Shown: positions 44,205 through 53,608, numbered from the stretch's first letter. The stretch is DNA of 64,000 nucleotides from Taibaiella chishuiensis (GCF_003014535.1 NZ_PYGD01000009.1:153940-217939); one strand, 5' to 3'. The notes: generated by a model from the sequence alone, not told the origin. Program-made: numbers and translations.

Positions 44205-45458
44205 ATGCCTTATTTATTCACATCAGAATCCGTTTCTGAAGGACATCCAGATAAAGTAGCCGACCAGATTTCCGACGCGCTTATTGATCATTTTCTTGCC
44301 TTCGACCCGCAGTCGAAAGTGGCCTGCGAAACTCTGGTGACTACCGGCCAGGTAGTACTGGCGGGCGAAGTGAAATCGAAAGCATATTTAGACGTGCAGA
44401 CCATTGCGCGCGACGTGATCAAAAGGATCGGTTATACCAAGAGCGAATATATGTTTGAAGCCAACTCCTGCGGCGTGCTTTCTGCCATTCATGAGCAGTC
44501 TGCCGACATTAACCAGGGTGTGGACAAAAAGAAGAAAGAAGAACAAGGCGCAGGCGACCAGGGTATGATGTTTGGTTATGCAACCAACGAAACCGAAGAC
44601 TATATGCCGCTGGCGCTCGACCTGGCGCATAAATTACTGATCGAACTGGCTGCGCTGCGCCGCGAAAACAAGGAGATCAAATACCTTCGTCCCGATGCCA
44701 AATCGCAGGTAACGCTGGAGTATGATGATAACAACCAGCCTGTGCGTATCGATGCGATTGTCGTATCTACCCAGCACGACGATTTCGATACCGAGCCCAA
44801 AATGCTGGCCAAGATCAAGAAAGATATCGTTAATATCCTGATCCCGCGCGTTAAAGCCAAATACGAAAAATACGCCCACCTCTTCAATAACAAGATCCAG
44901 TACCATATCAACCCTACCGGTAAATTCGTGATCGGTGGTCCGCACGGCGATACCGGTCTTACCGGCCGTAAAATCATCGTGGATACCTACGGTGGTAAAG
45001 GTGCACATGGTGGCGGTGCTTTCTCCGGTAAAGATCCTTCCAAAGTAGACCGTTCTGCAGCATATGCTACACGCCATATCGCCAAGAACCTGGTTGCTGC
45101 CGGTGTCTGCTCCGAAGTACTGGTACAGGTATCTTATGCGATCGGTGTAGCAGAGCCTATGGGTATCTATGTAAATACCTATGGCACTGCCAAAGTGGAT
45201 ATGAACGATGGCGAGATTGCCCGTATCGTGGAAGGCATATTCGATATGCGTCCTTACTTTATCGAGCAGCGTCTTAAACTGCGTAACCCGATCTACAGCG
45301 AAACCGCATCTTACGGGCATATGGGCCGTAAGAACGAGATCGTGACCAAAGTATTCCATACCCCGGATGGCAAAGAGAAAAAAGTTAAAGTAGAACTCTT
45401 TACCTGGGAAAAACTGGACTATGTGGCCAAAGTAAAAAAAGCTTTCGGCATTAAATAA
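44205..45458 (+). CDS. metK: S-adenosylmethionine synthase
   Basis: Makes S-adenosylmethionine from methionine and ATP. The 417-residue protein has the family motifs [14 protein letters not shown] near 9-22, the [12 protein letters not shown] motif near 120-131 and [18 protein letters not shown] near 268-285, in the usual order for the tripartite fold. Strong codon bias suggests high expression. It is monocistronic. I saw no SAM riboswitch in the short leader. Confidence 0.97.
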   Translation: MPYLFTSESVSEGHPDKVADQISDALIDHFLAFDPQSKVACETLVTTGQVVLAGEVKSKAYLDVQTIARDVIKRIGYTKSEYMFEANSCGVLSAIHEQSADINQGVDKKKKEEQGAGDQGMMFGYATNETEDYMPLALDLAHKLLIELAALRRENKEIKYLRPDAKSQVTLEYDDNNQPVRIDAIVVSTQHDDFDTEPKMLAKIKKDIVNILIPRVKAKYEKYAHLFNNKIQYHINPTGKFVIGGPHGDTGLTGRKIIVDTYGGKGAHGGGAFSGKDPSKVDRSAAYATRHIAKNLVAAGVCSEVLVQVSYAIGVAEPMGIYVNTYGTAKVDMNDGEIARIVEGIFDMRPYFIEQRLKLRNPIYSETASYGHMGRKNEIVTKVFHTPDGKEKKVKVELFTWEKLDYVAKVKKAFGIK

Positions 45459-45489
45459 GGCTTCGACCTTATCTTTGCTTTTCCTCATT

Positions 45490-45528
45490 TTAAGCGCTGG
45501 TACCGGTACAGGTGTCAGCGCTTTTTTT
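45490..45528 (+). terminator. Terminator of metK
   Basis: AAGCGCTG / CAGCGCTT stem around a self-complementary GTACCGGTAC loop, then a seven-base T run. Confidence 0.88.
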
Positions 45529-45530
45529 GG

Positions 45531-45538
45531 TACATTTG
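45531..45538 (+). promoter_or_regulatory. -7 promoter box of the YajQ gene
   Basis: TACATTTG directly after the metK terminator tail, 19 bases before the ATG at 45558. Confidence 0.55.
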
Positions 45539-45557
45539 CTTTTTAAAATTGAAAACT

Positions 45558-46049
45558 ATGCCTTCATTTGACATTGCCAGCAAAGTAGATCTGCAAACGC
45601 TCGACAACACCATCAACGTAGTAAAGAAAGAGATTTCCGGCCGCTTTGATTTCAAAGGCTCGCATGTAGAGATCGATCTCGATAAGAAAACCCTGGTGCT
45701 GAAACTTGAGGTGGAAAGCGATATGAAGCTGAAGCAGGTAGAGGATGTGATCATTTCCAAATCGCTCAAGCAGGGACTGGATGCCAAATCATTCGACTTC
45801 AGCAAAGATCATTACAGCTCCGGCAAGTTTGTGCGCAAAGAGATCAGCGTGCGCAACGGCCTGGATAAAGACGCCGCTAAGAAAATCGTAAAGCTGATCA
45901 AGGACAGCGGGCTGAAAGTACAGGTGGCTATCATGGACGATATTGTTCGCGTTACCGGTAAAAAGATCGACGACCTGCAGGATGTGATTAAGCTGTGCAA
46001 TGGCGCCGGCCTGGAAATGCCGCTGCAGTACGTAAACATGAAAAGCTAA
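45558..46049 (+). CDS. YajQ family cyclic-di-GMP/nucleotide-binding protein
   Basis: A 163-residue UPF0234 protein. It starts MPSFDIASKVDLQTLDN, with SGRFDFKGS near 30-38, then the SKSLKQGLDAKSFDF, DKDAAKKIVKLIKDSGLKVQ and VRVTGKKIDDLQDVI segments that define the family's two ferredoxin-like halves. In Xanthomonas a member binds cyclic di-GMP; in other bacteria RNA or phage-regulator binding has been reported. The role here is not known. I chose the ATG at 45558 over a TTG at 45549. Confidence 0.93.
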   Translation: MPSFDIASKVDLQTLDNTINVVKKEISGRFDFKGSHVEIDLDKKTLVLKLEVESDMKLKQVEDVIISKSLKQGLDAKSFDFSKDHYSSGKFVRKEISVRNGLDKDAAKKIVKLIKDSGLKVQVAIMDDIVRVTGKKIDDLQDVIKLCNGAGLEMPLQYVNMKS

Positions 46050-46128
46050 CCCTGAAATGAACTAACAGGTCCGGGGCATGTCATGCCCGCGCCGGATATC
46101 CTATTTTCAAATTTTATAACCACCCCTC

Positions 46129-47412
46129 ATGTTTCCCGATTTTCATTACCTGTTCAATAGTCTTTTTGGTATCGATATTCCCGGGCTCAGCCTTGTTAAA
46201 ACATTCGGTTTTTTTGTAGCGCTGGCCTTCCTGGCCGGCGCCTGGGTCATTACCCGGGAGCTGAAGCGGAAGGCAGAACAGAAATTGATGCTACCGGAGA
46301 TCGTAACAGAAACCGAGGGCAAACCCGTTACCAATGCCGAACTCGTATGGATGGGCATACTGGGTTTTGTGATCGGTTTTAAGTTATTGGGGCTGGTACT
46401 GAATGCCAGCGAGGCCTCGCATAACCCCATCGATTTCCTGTTTTCGCTGAAAGGCAGCCTGATTGGTGGTTTGGCGGGTGCGGCGCTTTTTGTTTACTCC
46501 CGTTATTCGGCGCGTAAAAAACAACAGTTGCCGCAACCTAAGGAGCGCAAAGTCGCCATATATCCGCACCAGCGCGTTGCGGATATTATTTTTATTGCAG
46601 CCATCGGCGGCTTTGGCGGCGCCAAGGTGTTTAATGCTTTTGAAACCTGGAACGATTTTATCAAAGACCCGGTGGGTAACCTGATCGCCCCCGCGGGGCT
46701 TACCTTTTACGGCGGGCTGATCGTAGCCACCGTAGCGCTTTATGTGTATGCCCGTAAAAAGAAATTTTCCTTTGCCCATCTCTGCGATGCTGCTGCACCC
46801 GCGCTGATGCTGGCTTACGGTATCGGCCGCCTGGGTTGCCAGTTTTCGGGCGACGGCGACTGGGGTATTTATAACAGCGCTTACATTACCCGTGCCGATG
46901 GTTCGATGGTAAAGAGCAGCCAGATGGAGTATGATGCGGTGGTAAAGCAGAACCCGCATATTTTTATCGACCGCAACGAGAATACGGTAATCCCGCATAA
47001 GTACGCCCCTGCGCCCTCCTGGGCTCCCGACTGGCTGTATGCTCAGAACTTCAAACACAACGTAAACAACGATGGCATACCGATAGCCGGCGAAACCGGC
47101 GACTATATCCATGTGCTGGCTGCGGGTGTATTCCCTACTTCGATGTACGAAGCGGCGGCCTGTATCCTGCTGTTCCTGCTGTTGTGGTCGTTGCGCAAAC
47201 GGTTTAACCGGCCCTTGCAGATGTTTGGTATCTATCTTGTGCTCAATGGCATGGAACGCTTCCTGGTCGAAAAGATCAGGGTGAATTATAAGTACGACTG
47301 GGGCTTTATACATCCCACACAGGCTGAGATCATTTCGGGCGCATTGGTTATTGCCGGTCTTGCGCTTTTCTTCTTCTACAAGCCAAAAGCAACCGTTACC
47401 CAGGTTCAATAG
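46129..47412 (+). CDS. lgt: Prolipoprotein diacylglyceryl transferase
   Basis: Inner-membrane enzyme that attaches diacylglycerol to the lipobox cysteine of lipoproteins, several of which are encoded in this window. At 427 residues it is the long Bacteroidota form. At least seven membrane helices are visible. The Lgt signature is seen near 233-246 (GRLGCQFSGDGDWG), and the GLTFYGGLI segment near 190 holds a conserved Tyr/Gly patch. Catalytic Arg residues are in the ERFLVEKIRVNYK segment near 380. A polar loop of about 90 residues near 250-330 is an insert relative to the E. coli enzyme. Confidence 0.93.
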   Translation: MFPDFHYLFNSLFGIDIPGLSLVKTFGFFVALAFLAGAWVITRELKRKAEQKLMLPEIVTETEGKPVTNAELVWMGILGFVIGFKLLGLVLNASEASHNPIDFLFSLKGSLIGGLAGAALFVYSRYSARKKQQLPQPKERKVAIYPHQRVADIIFIAAIGGFGGAKVFNAFETWNDFIKDPVGNLIAPAGLTFYGGLIVATVALYVYARKKKFSFAHLCDAAAPALMLAYGIGRLGCQFSGDGDWGIYNSAYITRADGSMVKSSQMEYDAVVKQNPHIFIDRNENTVIPHKYAPAPSWAPDWLYAQNFKHNVNNDGIPIAGETGDYIHVLAAGVFPTSMYEAAACILLFLLLWSLRKRFNRPLQMFGIYLVLNGMERFLVEKIRVNYKYDWGFIHPTQAEIISGALVIAGLALFFFYKPKATVTQVQ

Positions 47413-47550
47413 TACCACGGCATTTGCCGGGTGTAAATATACGATGACAGTAATCTTGACCTATGTCAGGCATGTGCCGGCAAGGGCCTGGTTACTGTCA
47501 TTTTTGTGTCATAATTGATTGGGAATACAGGATATGTATTTTACCGGCTG

Positions 47551-47558
47551 TACTTTTG
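47551..47558 (+). promoter_or_regulatory. -7 promoter box of the HmuY-like gene
   Basis: TACTTTTG, 19 bases before the ATG at 47578. I saw no convincing Fur-box palindrome next to it. Confidence 0.55.
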
Positions 47559-47577
47559 CACTACAAAAAATCGATTT

Positions 47578-48966
47578 ATGAAACTGAAATACACTTTGGC
47601 GGTAGGAGCTTTGGCCTTGACAACTGCAGCCCAGGCGCAGACCTGGATTAAAGATACGGTGAGCATGGGCGTAGGATATGCAAACAGCGTTTATTACAGT
47701 CTTGCAAACGGTATGTCCGGTGCACCTGTTGCTGATAATAACTGGCACTTTGGCGTACAAGCCTTAAATGCTATGGCCGATACACATGGCGGCGTAGGTA
47801 TCTGGACTAACGAAGCCACCAAAACCGGTGCAGTAGTAAAACTGTACTCCCTGCATAAACAAGGTACCGTAAGCTTCCTGACAGCTACAGCTGCTGATAC
47901 CGTAGGTATGACCGGTGCTGCTAAACAACTGCACAACGATACCTCTACCTATGCCATGGGCGCTTTCAACGCCGGCGCAACCGGTGGTTCCAACCCTTCT
48001 GCAGGTATCAACTACGGCTGGGGTAACTACAGCAGCAACAGCCAGGGCGGCTTCCCTGCACACAGCGTAGTAGGCGACTCCCTGTACCTGCTTACCCTCA
48101 ACCAGGGCGGTGGTATGGGCGCTCCGGCTACCATTACCGGCACTTACATCGTATGGCCACGTGCACTGGCTAACGGTAACCAGTGGACCCTCTATGTTAA
48201 AAATCTTGCTACGAACACCATCGATACCCTGGGCGTAAGCATCGCAGGTGCTACCACCCTGTTCAAATACTACAACCTGACTACTAAAACATGGTCTGAC
48301 CGCGAGCCCAACAAAAACTCATGGGATATCGTATTCAGCAACTTCATGGACCTGTATGGTACCTATGGCCTGCAGGGTGTAACCGGTGTACTGAGCAATT
48401 ACAACATTAAAGTAGCACAGGCCGATAACGTAGCGCCTAACAGTGCCGACTACAACAACTTTGCAAGCGCTTACTCCGAAGATATTCATACCATCGGTTC
48501 CGATTGGAAAACCGTAAATATGACCACCTTCAAATATGATATCAAAGCCAACCAGAGCTGGTTCGTTAAACTGAGCAACGGTGATATCTGGCAGGTGTAT
48601 TTCGATATGTTCGATAAAGATGCTGCTAACAACCAGAAAATTGCCCTGCAGAAACGTAAAGTATTTACCGCTCCTGTAACCGGTATCGTAGATGCCAACC
48701 AATTCGTAAGCAATGTAGTGGTGGCTCCGAACCCGGTAATCAACGGTCAGGCTAACCTGCTGGTAGACGCTAAGCAAACCATCCGCGACGCTAAAATCAT
48801 CATTACCGATCTGAGCGGCCGCGTGGTACTGCAAACTACCAAAACCATCAATGCCGGCTTCCAGCAACTGCGCCTCGATGTAAGCAGCTACACTTCCGGT
48901 CTGTACATGGTAAACCTGGCCGGCGAAGGCTGGAACTCCGTACAGAAGATCGTAGTACGTAACTAA
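47578..48966 (+). CDS. HmuY-like protein with type A T9SS sorting domain
   Basis: A 463-residue secreted protein. Residues 1-21 are a signal peptide ending AAQAQ. Features of the HmuY haem-binding family are seen: SVYYSLANG near 37-45, the NSWDIVFSNF motif near 248-257, YGTYGLQGVTGVL, and DIHTIGSDWKTVNMTTFKY followed by WFVKLSNGDIWQVYF. The last 85 residues are a type A T9SS C-terminal domain (VAPNPVINGQ ... SGLYMVNLAGEGWNSVQKIVV). HmuY of Porphyromonas is a lipoprotein; this one would be released or surface-attached by T9SS. Codon bias is strong. A TonB-dependent receptor follows, as hmuR follows hmuY. Haem binding is inferred, not shown. Confidence 0.78.
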   Translation: MKLKYTLAVGALALTTAAQAQTWIKDTVSMGVGYANSVYYSLANGMSGAPVADNNWHFGVQALNAMADTHGGVGIWTNEATKTGAVVKLYSLHKQGTVSFLTATAADTVGMTGAAKQLHNDTSTYAMGAFNAGATGGSNPSAGINYGWGNYSSNSQGGFPAHSVVGDSLYLLTLNQGGGMGAPATITGTYIVWPRALANGNQWTLYVKNLATNTIDTLGVSIAGATTLFKYYNLTTKTWSDREPNKNSWDIVFSNFMDLYGTYGLQGVTGVLSNYNIKVAQADNVAPNSADYNNFASAYSEDIHTIGSDWKTVNMTTFKYDIKANQSWFVKLSNGDIWQVYFDMFDKDAANNQKIALQKRKVFTAPVTGIVDANQFVSNVVVAPNPVINGQANLLVDAKQTIRDAKIIITDLSGRVVLQTTKTINAGFQQLRLDVSSYTSGLYMVNLAGEGWNSVQKIVVRN

Positions 48967-49007
48967 TCGACTGAGGAGATATTTTCTCCATGGGTGCTCC
49001 ATATCTA

Positions 49008-49048
49008 AAAACATGCTTCGGCGCCCTTAGCGCAGAAGCATGTTTTTT
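49008..49048 (+). terminator. Terminator after the HmuY-like gene
   Basis: A twelve-pair stem AAAACATGCTTC / GAAGCATGTTTT (49008-49019 with 49035-49046), an inner GCGC / GCGC stem and a CCTTA loop, then T residues. The first ATG of the receptor frame (49040) lies inside its 3' arm. Confidence 0.88.
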
Positions 49049-49090
49049 CCGCTAATAGAAGATGGTTTTCCATCGCAAAAAAAGAATTCA

Positions 49091-51382
49091 GTGTCAAAAA
49101 AAATCCACGACGTATTTCGTTTTGTTGTTGTACTGCAACTCCTGCTGGGCCTGGCTTTCCCGGTTATAGCCCAGGGTAATTTAACGCTTAATGTGGCCGA
49201 TGGCGCGGGCGAAAGCCTGCCCGGCGCTACGGTTAAAGTAGTTACACAGGATGGCGGCAAAACGATAACGAATGCCCTTACCGATGCGGCAGGTAATGCT
49301 ACCCTGGCGGTAAGCAATTACCCGGTGCGGATCGAAGTCGGCAACCTGGGGTATGCAACGGTTTTCCGTACGCTTAAAGCCCAACCGGATGGTGTATTAG
49401 CCGTAACGCTGGACCAGAAGTATGCAGGTCTGAACGAGGTGATCGTAACCGGGGTGGGCCGCCCCACCAAGCTCGACGAGGCTGTGTCGGTATATAAGAT
49501 CATTACCGCAGCCGATATCCGTTCGCAGGGAGCCGTTACGCTCAACGATGCGCTTCGCAACCAGTTGGGTATCAACCTGCCGCAGGATGGCGCTCTGGGC
49601 AGCCAGATCAATATGCGCGGGCTTAGTGGTAATAATGTAAAAATTATGGTCGACGGCCTGCCGCTTAACGGCCGCGAAGGCAGCAATATCGACCTCGGGC
49701 AGATCAACCTCAACAATATCGAACGTATCGAAGTAGGGCAGGGACCCATGAACGTGATGTACGGATCGGATGCGATCGGCGGGGTGATTAACCTCATTAC
49801 CAAAACGAATAAAAAGAGCTGGTCGGCGGCCGGTAACGGTTTCTACGAGTCGATCGGTAAATATAATTTTGGCGCCGACGTAGCGCGCAGTACCGGTAAG
49901 CATAACATTGCGCTGAACTTTGCCCGTAACTATTTCCAGGGTTGGGACCCTAATTTTAAAGATATCCGCAACCCCTTATGGCGTCCGAAAGAACAATATC
50001 TCGGCAACCTGAAATATACCTGGCAGTTTGCACCGCGTGCATCGCTGACCCTGGCCAGCGACTACATGCACGAACTGCTGACCGCCAAAGAGTCTATGGC
50101 CAACTACTCCTATTACAACCGCGTGGTTAAAGACCAGGAGTTTAAAACCCAGCGCTGGACCAACAGGGCGCAGGCCCGCTGGCGTACCGGTATCAATGGT
50201 TATTGGGAGAGCAACAACAGTTATGCCTATTACCGCAGGCAGCGCATCTCCTATCTTACCGATCTCAGCACGATGGACCGTACACTGTCTGCCGTGCTGG
50301 GCGACCAGGGGGTGAGCACCTTTCATAATGTAACTTCCCGGACTTCCTACAACAACCAGGCCGGTATTTTCGATTATACTTTCGGTTATGATGTCAATAT
50401 GGAATTCGCATCGGGTGTGGATAAGATCCAGGGTGGTAATAAATTTATCGGCGACTATGCCATGTTCCTGACTTCCAATATCAAAGTATTACCTAGTCTT
50501 ACCTTGCAGCCGGCCTTAAGGTTTATTCATAACACGGCATACAATGCGCCGATATCGCCTTCCTTTAGCCTGTTGTACAAACCTTTGACGGCGCTGCAGT
50601 TCCGGGCTTCCTACAGCCGCGGTTTCCGTGCGCCTACCTTAAAAGAAATGTATCTCGACTTTAAGGACTTCAACCACGACATCGACGGTAATCCCGACCT
50701 GAAAGCCGAGTACAGCCAGCACTTCCAGCTTTCCGGTGGTTATACTTATTTCGATAAAGCCAATAAAAGCGGCCTGTCTTCCCTTACCTTGTTTTATGAT
50801 GATGTAAGAGACCAGATCTCGCTTGCGCAAAAAGACGAAGGTCCGCTGCCGCCCAACCAGGCGCCCAAGTACATTTATGCCAATATCGGCAGGTCGCGCC
50901 TGATGGTGGTTCAGCTGAACAACGACTTCCGTTTCGATGCCCTGCGTTTTACCCTGGGTGGCTCTTTTACGCAGAGCTTTAAAACGGAGAACGAAAATTA
51001 CCCCACTACACCTTCGTTCAATTTCTGGGAGATCAACGCTTCGGCCCGTTACGATGTGGCAGCCTGGAAGGCCGGCGTAGCCGTATTCTACAAGTATACC
51101 GGCAGCCAGCCGGTAATCGGTAGTATCGAAGGCGGTGCAGTATTCGGCGCCCCGATGAAGGACTATCACAATATTGACGCTTCGCTGGAAAAGCGTTTTT
51201 ACAAAGACCGTATACAGCTTAATGCCGGCGTAAGGAATATTACCAACAACCAGATCATCGGCGCTGTAGGTGCAGCTGCAGGTGGCGGCGCTACAGGCGG
51301 CGGACACAGCACCGGCGATGGACAGTTACTGACCACAGGCCGCAGCTTCTTTACTTCGTTGCGGGTGCAATTGGGTAAGTAA
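49091..51382 (+). CDS. TonB-dependent receptor, probable haem receptor (HmuR-like)
   Basis: A roughly 763-residue outer membrane transporter driven by TonB. After the signal peptide (FRFVVVLQLLLGLAFPVIAQ) comes a carboxypeptidase-like regulatory domain (about 25-110). The plug domain follows (VIVTGVGRPTKLDEAVSVY, then IRSQGAVTLNDALRNQLGI and GLSGNNVKIMVDGLPL). The 22-strand barrel ends in GRSFFTSLRVQLGK. The frame could begin at an ATG at 49040, but that ATG is inside the preceding terminator stem. I favour the GTG at 49091, which gives an ordinary basic N-terminus (SKKIHD). Its place after the HmuY-like gene suggests haem as substrate. Confidence 0.85.
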   Translation: MSKKIHDVFRFVVVLQLLLGLAFPVIAQGNLTLNVADGAGESLPGATVKVVTQDGGKTITNALTDAAGNATLAVSNYPVRIEVGNLGYATVFRTLKAQPDGVLAVTLDQKYAGLNEVIVTGVGRPTKLDEAVSVYKIITAADIRSQGAVTLNDALRNQLGINLPQDGALGSQINMRGLSGNNVKIMVDGLPLNGREGSNIDLGQINLNNIERIEVGQGPMNVMYGSDAIGGVINLITKTNKKSWSAAGNGFYESIGKYNFGADVARSTGKHNIALNFARNYFQGWDPNFKDIRNPLWRPKEQYLGNLKYTWQFAPRASLTLASDYMHELLTAKESMANYSYYNRVVKDQEFKTQRWTNRAQARWRTGINGYWESNNSYAYYRRQRISYLTDLSTMDRTLSAVLGDQGVSTFHNVTSRTSYNNQAGIFDYTFGYDVNMEFASGVDKIQGGNKFIGDYAMFLTSNIKVLPSLTLQPALRFIHNTAYNAPISPSFSLLYKPLTALQFRASYSRGFRAPTLKEMYLDFKDFNHDIDGNPDLKAEYSQHFQLSGGYTYFDKANKSGLSSLTLFYDDVRDQISLAQKDEGPLPPNQAPKYIYANIGRSRLMVVQLNNDFRFDALRFTLGGSFTQSFKTENENYPTTPSFNFWEINASARYDVAAWKAGVAVFYKYTGSQPVIGSIEGGAVFGAPMKDYHNIDASLEKRFYKDRIQLNAGVRNITNNQIIGAVGAAAGGGATGGGHSTGDGQLLTTGRSFFTSLRVQLGK

Positions 51383-51424
51383 AAGCACGGCGCATAGTGC
51401 CGGAATAATATAAAATCATGAGTA

Positions 51425-51454
51425 AGGCCCGGTTATTTCCAGTAACCGGGCTTT
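51425..51454 (+). terminator. Terminator after the TonB-dependent receptor
   Basis: GCCCGGTTA / TAACCGGGC stem with the loop TTTCCAG and a short TTT tail. Confidence 0.7.
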
Positions 51455-51525
51455 CTGTTGTCCGGCGGCCGCCGAAGACGATAATATTGCTTAAATTACA
51501 TACAGGTATATAGGCCTGCCGATCT

Positions 51526-53268
51526 ATGAAGATACTCTGGAAATACCTGCGGCCGCATAGCCGGCTCATCATCCTGGCCTTGCTGCTGGCCGGTATAGCA
51601 CAACTTCTGACCATGATCGACCCCATTATCTTTGGTAAGATCATCGACGATTATGCCAATAACCGGCAGCATAAAGAACAGCAGGACCTGGTACAGGGTG
51701 TGTTGTTCTGGCTGTTCGTGGCCCTGGCTATAGCCTTGCTGGCCCGGCTGGCGCGCACCTTCCAGGAGTATGTGATGCGGCTGGCAGTACAGCGCTTCGG
51801 TATGCAGATCTTTAACGATGGTCTGCGGCAAACCCTGCGGCTTTCGTTCCAGGAGTTCGAAGAGCAACGCAGCGGCGAAACCCTGGCCATACTGCAAAAG
51901 GTGCGTAACGATACCGAACGGTTTATCAGCGCCTTTGTCAATATCCTGTTCTCTTCGGTAGTCGGTTTCGGTTTCCTGATCTGGTATGCTATTACCAAAC
52001 ATTGGGCGCTTATCCCGGTATTCCTGATCGGGTTTGTCGTTATCGGTAGTTTTACCGGTATGCTCAGCCGCCGGATCAAACTGGTGCAACGTACCATCAA
52101 CCGGGAAACAACGCAGATGTCGGGCGCTATTACCGAATCGCTGCGCAATATAGAACTGGTCAAGAGCCTGGGTCTTACCTATCCCGAAATCAAACGGATG
52201 AAGGCCTATACGCAAAAGATATTCGACCTCGAAATGACGAAAGTGAAACAGGTCCGGTTTCTTTCCTTCCTGCAGGGCACCACCTTAAATATATTGCGGC
52301 AGTCCATTCTCTTTACCCTGCTCTGGCTCATCTTCCGGCATGTGCTTAGTCCCGGCGAACTCATTGCCATGCAGTTTATCTCTACTTCTATTTTCGCACC
52401 GCTGCAGGAAATGGGCAATATCATCCTGTCGTACCGCGAGGCCGAAGCATCGGTCCAGCTTTTCGACGAATTGATGAAAAAGCCCGTGGAGCACCGGCCG
52501 GAGAGCCCGGTAGATATCGGCGCCCTGAGTTCGCTGCGCTTCGAGCATGTTGTGTTCCGGCACCAGACGGCCATGCATAATGCCATCGACGATATCTCGT
52601 TCAAAGCCGCTTCGGGCGAGACCATCGCCTTTGTCGGGCCCTCGGGATCGGGCAAGTCTACCCTGGTAAAACTGCTGGTCGGCCTTTACCAACCCGTAAG
52701 CGGCGAGATCTATTTTAATCATATTGCCGGCTCCCGCATCCGTTATAACCAGATGCGCCGGCAGATCGGCTTTGTAACGCAGGATACACAACTCTTTGCG
52801 GGCACCATCAAGGATAACCTGTTGTTCGTAAAACCATCGGCAACGGACGAAGAGATCTTAGAGGCGCTGGAAAAAGCTTCCTGCGGCGCTTTGCTGGCCC
52901 GCAGCGGCAAGGGCATCTATACGGTGCTGGGAGAAAGCGGGCTCAAGCTTTCGGGTGGTGAAAAGCAACGCATATCTATAGCCCGTGCGCTCGTGCGCCG
53001 GCCGCGGCTGCTTATTTTCGACGAAGCTACTTCGGCCCTCGATTCTTTAACCGAAGAGGTGATTACCGAAACGGTAAGAGCCATATCGGCGCGCAGGGAG
53101 CAGATCACCATCCTGATCGCACACCGCCTGTCGACCATTATGCATGCCGATAAGATTATCGTACTGGAGAAAGGGCATATTGCAGAAACCGGCACCCACG
53201 AGGAATTGGTGGCTGCAAAGGGCCTGTACTATGCCATGTGGCGCCAGCAGATCGGCGAGCGGCGATAG
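51526..53268 (+). CDS. ABC exporter half-transporter (membrane domain plus ATPase)
   Basis: A 580-residue type IV ABC exporter that acts as a dimer. The membrane domain (about 1-320) has six helices starting LIILALLLAGIAQLLTMIDP. The ATPase has Walker A GPSGSGKST near 370, the signature LSGGEKQRISIARAL near 476, Walker B LLIFDEATSALD after it, and the H-loop AHRLSTIMHADK. It resembles MsbA/multidrug-type exporters, but the substrate is unknown. It follows the haem receptor after a terminator and has no visible promoter box of its own; a role in haem or lipid export would be speculation. Confidence 0.93.
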   Translation: MKILWKYLRPHSRLIILALLLAGIAQLLTMIDPIIFGKIIDDYANNRQHKEQQDLVQGVLFWLFVALAIALLARLARTFQEYVMRLAVQRFGMQIFNDGLRQTLRLSFQEFEEQRSGETLAILQKVRNDTERFISAFVNILFSSVVGFGFLIWYAITKHWALIPVFLIGFVVIGSFTGMLSRRIKLVQRTINRETTQMSGAITESLRNIELVKSLGLTYPEIKRMKAYTQKIFDLEMTKVKQVRFLSFLQGTTLNILRQSILFTLLWLIFRHVLSPGELIAMQFISTSIFAPLQEMGNIILSYREAEASVQLFDELMKKPVEHRPESPVDIGALSSLRFEHVVFRHQTAMHNAIDDISFKAASGETIAFVGPSGSGKSTLVKLLVGLYQPVSGEIYFNHIAGSRIRYNQMRRQIGFVTQDTQLFAGTIKDNLLFVKPSATDEEILEALEKASCGALLARSGKGIYTVLGESGLKLSGGEKQRISIARALVRRPRLLIFDEATSALDSLTEEVITETVRAISARREQITILIAHRLSTIMHADKIIVLEKGHIAETGTHEELVAAKGLYYAMWRQQIGERR

Positions 53269-53392
53269 CGGGCATTGTCTTTACCCTTACGCCAGGTAAT
53301 GCTATTGGCTGTGGGAAGAAAGCTTTACCAGGTAAACATCTCGCCTTCAAGACACGTTCGCCACGGCACCACATCCAATAGCTTAAATGTCC

Positions 53393-53423
53393 CCGCAGGG
53401 TCTCCTGCAAAGAGACCCTGCGG
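53393..53423 (+). repeat. Dispersed hairpin repeat, copy C1
   Basis: A perfect twelve-pair stem CCGCAGGGTCTC / GAGACCCTGCGG with the loop CTGCAAA. Confidence 0.8.
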
Positions 53424-53503
53424 AGGCAGGCAACCACAGCAGTAAATAGCATCAAGTGCACATCCCTACCGACCAGATAAATATCATGGCGCACTATAAA
53501 AAG

Positions 53504-53529
53504 AAAGCCTGCAACAGGTTGCAGGCTTT
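53504..53529 (-). terminator. Duplicated sod terminator, distal copy
   Basis: An eleven-pair perfect stem AAAGCCTGCAA / TTGCAGGCTTT with the loop CAGG, identical to the copy at 53690-53715. Confidence 0.8.
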
Positions 53530-53577
53530 GTATATTCGGTATGAATTGTAGTCCAATTACAGGGCAGCTTGATGTCC

Positions 53578-53608
53578 CCGCAGGGTCTCCTGCAAAGGGA
53601 CCCTGCGG
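53578..53608 (+). repeat. Dispersed hairpin repeat, copy C2
   Basis: Same stem as C1 except that one T-A pair is a T-G pair (53588 with 53598), so pairing in RNA is kept. Confidence 0.8.

Larger units (their letters stand above)
53387..53570. repeat. Tandem duplication of sod 3' flank, copy 1
   Basis: It matches 53572-53756 over its length with four base changes and one inserted base. It ends with the last 14 bases of the sod coding strand including its stop codon, as a relic detached from the gene. Confidence 0.92.

Noticed and set aside
47530..47578. Fur box before the HmuY-like gene
   Set aside because: I looked for a 19-base inverted repeat of the GATAATGAT type and did not find a convincing one.
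8743..53608. The hairpin repeats as a CRISPR array
   Set aside because: Copies are few, irregularly spaced over tens of kilobases, in both orientations, with no spacer structure or cas genes.
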